Assembly: GCA_030613705.1 (NCBI GenBank)
Contig: JAUWLJ010000144.1
Coordinates: 1 to 5,993, forward strand
Reading direction: 5' to 3'
DNA: 5,993 bases
Source of the DNA: Chloroflexota bacterium
Lineage (GTDB): Bacteria; Chloroflexota; Anaerolineae; Anaerolineales; UBA4823
The notes beneath the pieces are model-generated. The model saw only the letters and a list, made by a program, of their open reading frames with translations, did no database searches and had not been told where the DNA came from. Shown here one piece after another: positions 5,487-5,993 of the stretch. The position numbers were made by a program, and so were the translations under genes. The stretch's first letter is position 1; each line of letters starts with the position of its first letter.

Positions 5487-5576
5487 AACTTATTCCCCTT
5501 GGATCCACTTGGTTTAATGACCAACCTTGCCCCAAGGGTGATGTTTTTACCATTATTGTGTCCCACAGAATAAGTT
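5487..5576. repeat. Nested inverted repeats reaching the desulfurase breakpoint
   Basis: AACTTATTC (5487-5495) is exactly complementary to GAATAAGTT (5568-5576). Nested inside are CCCTTGG (5496-5502) with CCAAGGG (5532-5538), and TTGGT (5509-5513) with ACCAA (5520-5524). The outer right arm covers the first codons of the desulfurase fragment, where recognisable coding sequence begins. No target-site duplication or transposase is visible, so calling it a mobile-element remnant would be speculation. Confidence 0.35.
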
Positions 5577-5993
5577 CTTTGGACCGCACGTCGGTATTCT
5601 TTACGGGCGTTATGAATTATTGGAGCAGCTTAAAGCTTACAAAGTCCGCCCAGCCTCATCCCTCCCACCGGGAAAATTTGAGACCGGAACGCAAAACCAC
5701 GAAGGCATGGCTGGCGTGTTGGGTGTCCTGGAATACTTCGAGTGGATCGGTGAGAATTACAGCTCCCAGGTAGTTGCTGGTGGATCTTCAAACCGGAAAC
5801 TGCGACTAAAACAGGCTTTGGGTGCAATCAAAGCTTACGAAACCAGACTCAGCCGCGCTTTGCTGGAAGTGCTGGAGGAGACCCCGGGAGTGAAGATCTA
5901 CGGATTGCGAGACCTTGATCGGCTCGATGAGCGCGTGCCGACCTTCGCCTTCAACCTGAAAGGACATTCTCCAAGGCAGGTGGCGGAAGAATT
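5572..5993 (+). pseudogene. 5'-truncated cysteine desulfurase-like protein (class V aminotransferase fold)
   Basis: An open frame of 140 codons runs to the right edge. It begins KFFGPHVGILYGR and continues with ETGTQNHEG (frame residues 34-42), PGVKIYGL and RVPTFAFNLKGHSPRQVAEE. These match the C-terminal half of the cysteine desulfurase-like family of VC1184 type (PLP-dependent, class V aminotransferase superfamily). In that family SxYKFFGPH carries the PLP-binding lysine, so K at 5572-5574 should be that residue, though here the preceding codons read PQN. Full-length members have roughly 400 residues, so about the first 200 are missing. Upstream the frame meets TGA at 5539-5541 with no ATG, GTG or TTG in between. 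The first in-frame ATG (5707) would omit the lysine, so a functional enzyme cannot be made from this locus as read. Deletion, rearrangement, or an assembly join could each explain it. Confidence 0.75.

Larger units (their letters stand above)
5078..5571. other. AT-rich intergenic region without a convincing gene
   Basis: About 490 bp separate the kinase start from the desulfurase fragment. The sequence is visibly more AT-rich than the flanking genes. It must hold the kinase promoter. TAAAAT boxes occur on the minus strand at 5112-5107 and 5092-5087, but neither has a good -35 at normal spacing. The region carries several inverted repeats, listed separately, and one doubtful small ORF at 5275-5433. 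I see no tRNA, transposase or recognisable upstream half of the desulfurase gene in any frame. Confidence 0.6.

Noticed and set aside
5539..5571. Frameshifted continuation of the desulfurase N-terminal half just upstream
   Set aside because: The alternative frame gives a few residues (DVFTIIVS) that do not align convincingly with the family, and nothing recognisable precedes it.
5487..5576. Integron attC-like site (AAC...GTT arms)
   Set aside because: The right core reads GTTCTTT, not the required GTTRRRY, and there is no integrase or cassette array.
5558..5827. Frames at 5558-5773 (+) and 5630-5827 (-) over the desulfurase fragment
   Set aside because: The plus frame at 5572 gives a clear cysteine desulfurase-like protein; these are out-of-frame or antisense shadows of it.

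Overview
The window looks like chromosomal DNA of a free-living bacterium, most likely a member of the Chloroflexota (Anaerolineae-like). This assignment is inference. It rests on the style of the two-component pair, on a tandem universal-stress protein carrying a type II secretion ATPase N-terminal-like module, and on the type of cysteine desulfurase fragment. No rRNA, tRNA or marker gene fixes the taxonomy. I see no CRISPR array, no transposase and no complete mobile element.

All intact genes lie on the minus strand in two consecutive transcription units. The upstream unit (5077 to 2313) encodes a 695-residue membrane histidine kinase and an OmpR/PhoB-family response regulator. They overlap by an ATGA, and the unit ends in a strong intrinsic terminator (2242-2286). 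The second unit starts right after that terminator. It holds a 76-residue helical protein, a double-USP protein (again an ATGA overlap) and a TauE/SafE-type membrane exporter 8 nt downstream (2097 to 87). The region between the terminator and the first gene carries three GTGAC elements spaced exactly 11 bp apart, a plausible sigma-70-type promoter, and a leader with a 10-bp closing inverted repeat ending just before a strong Shine-Dalgarno sequence.

The simplest reading is a local stress-response circuit. The kinase senses an extracytoplasmic signal, its regulator binds the 11-bp-periodic repeats, and the small protein, USP protein and exporter are produced. The direct repeats have the geometry used by PhoB/OmpR regulators, but the link between this regulator and this site is inference.

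To the right (5078-5571) lies an AT-rich region of about 490 bp with several perfect inverted repeats and one doubtful 52-codon ORF. It ends abruptly at 5572 with a plus-strand cysteine desulfurase-like reading frame. This frame begins at the expected PLP-lysine motif, has no start codon, and runs off the window edge, so it appears to have lost its N-terminal half. The first 86 bases hold no recognisable gene.
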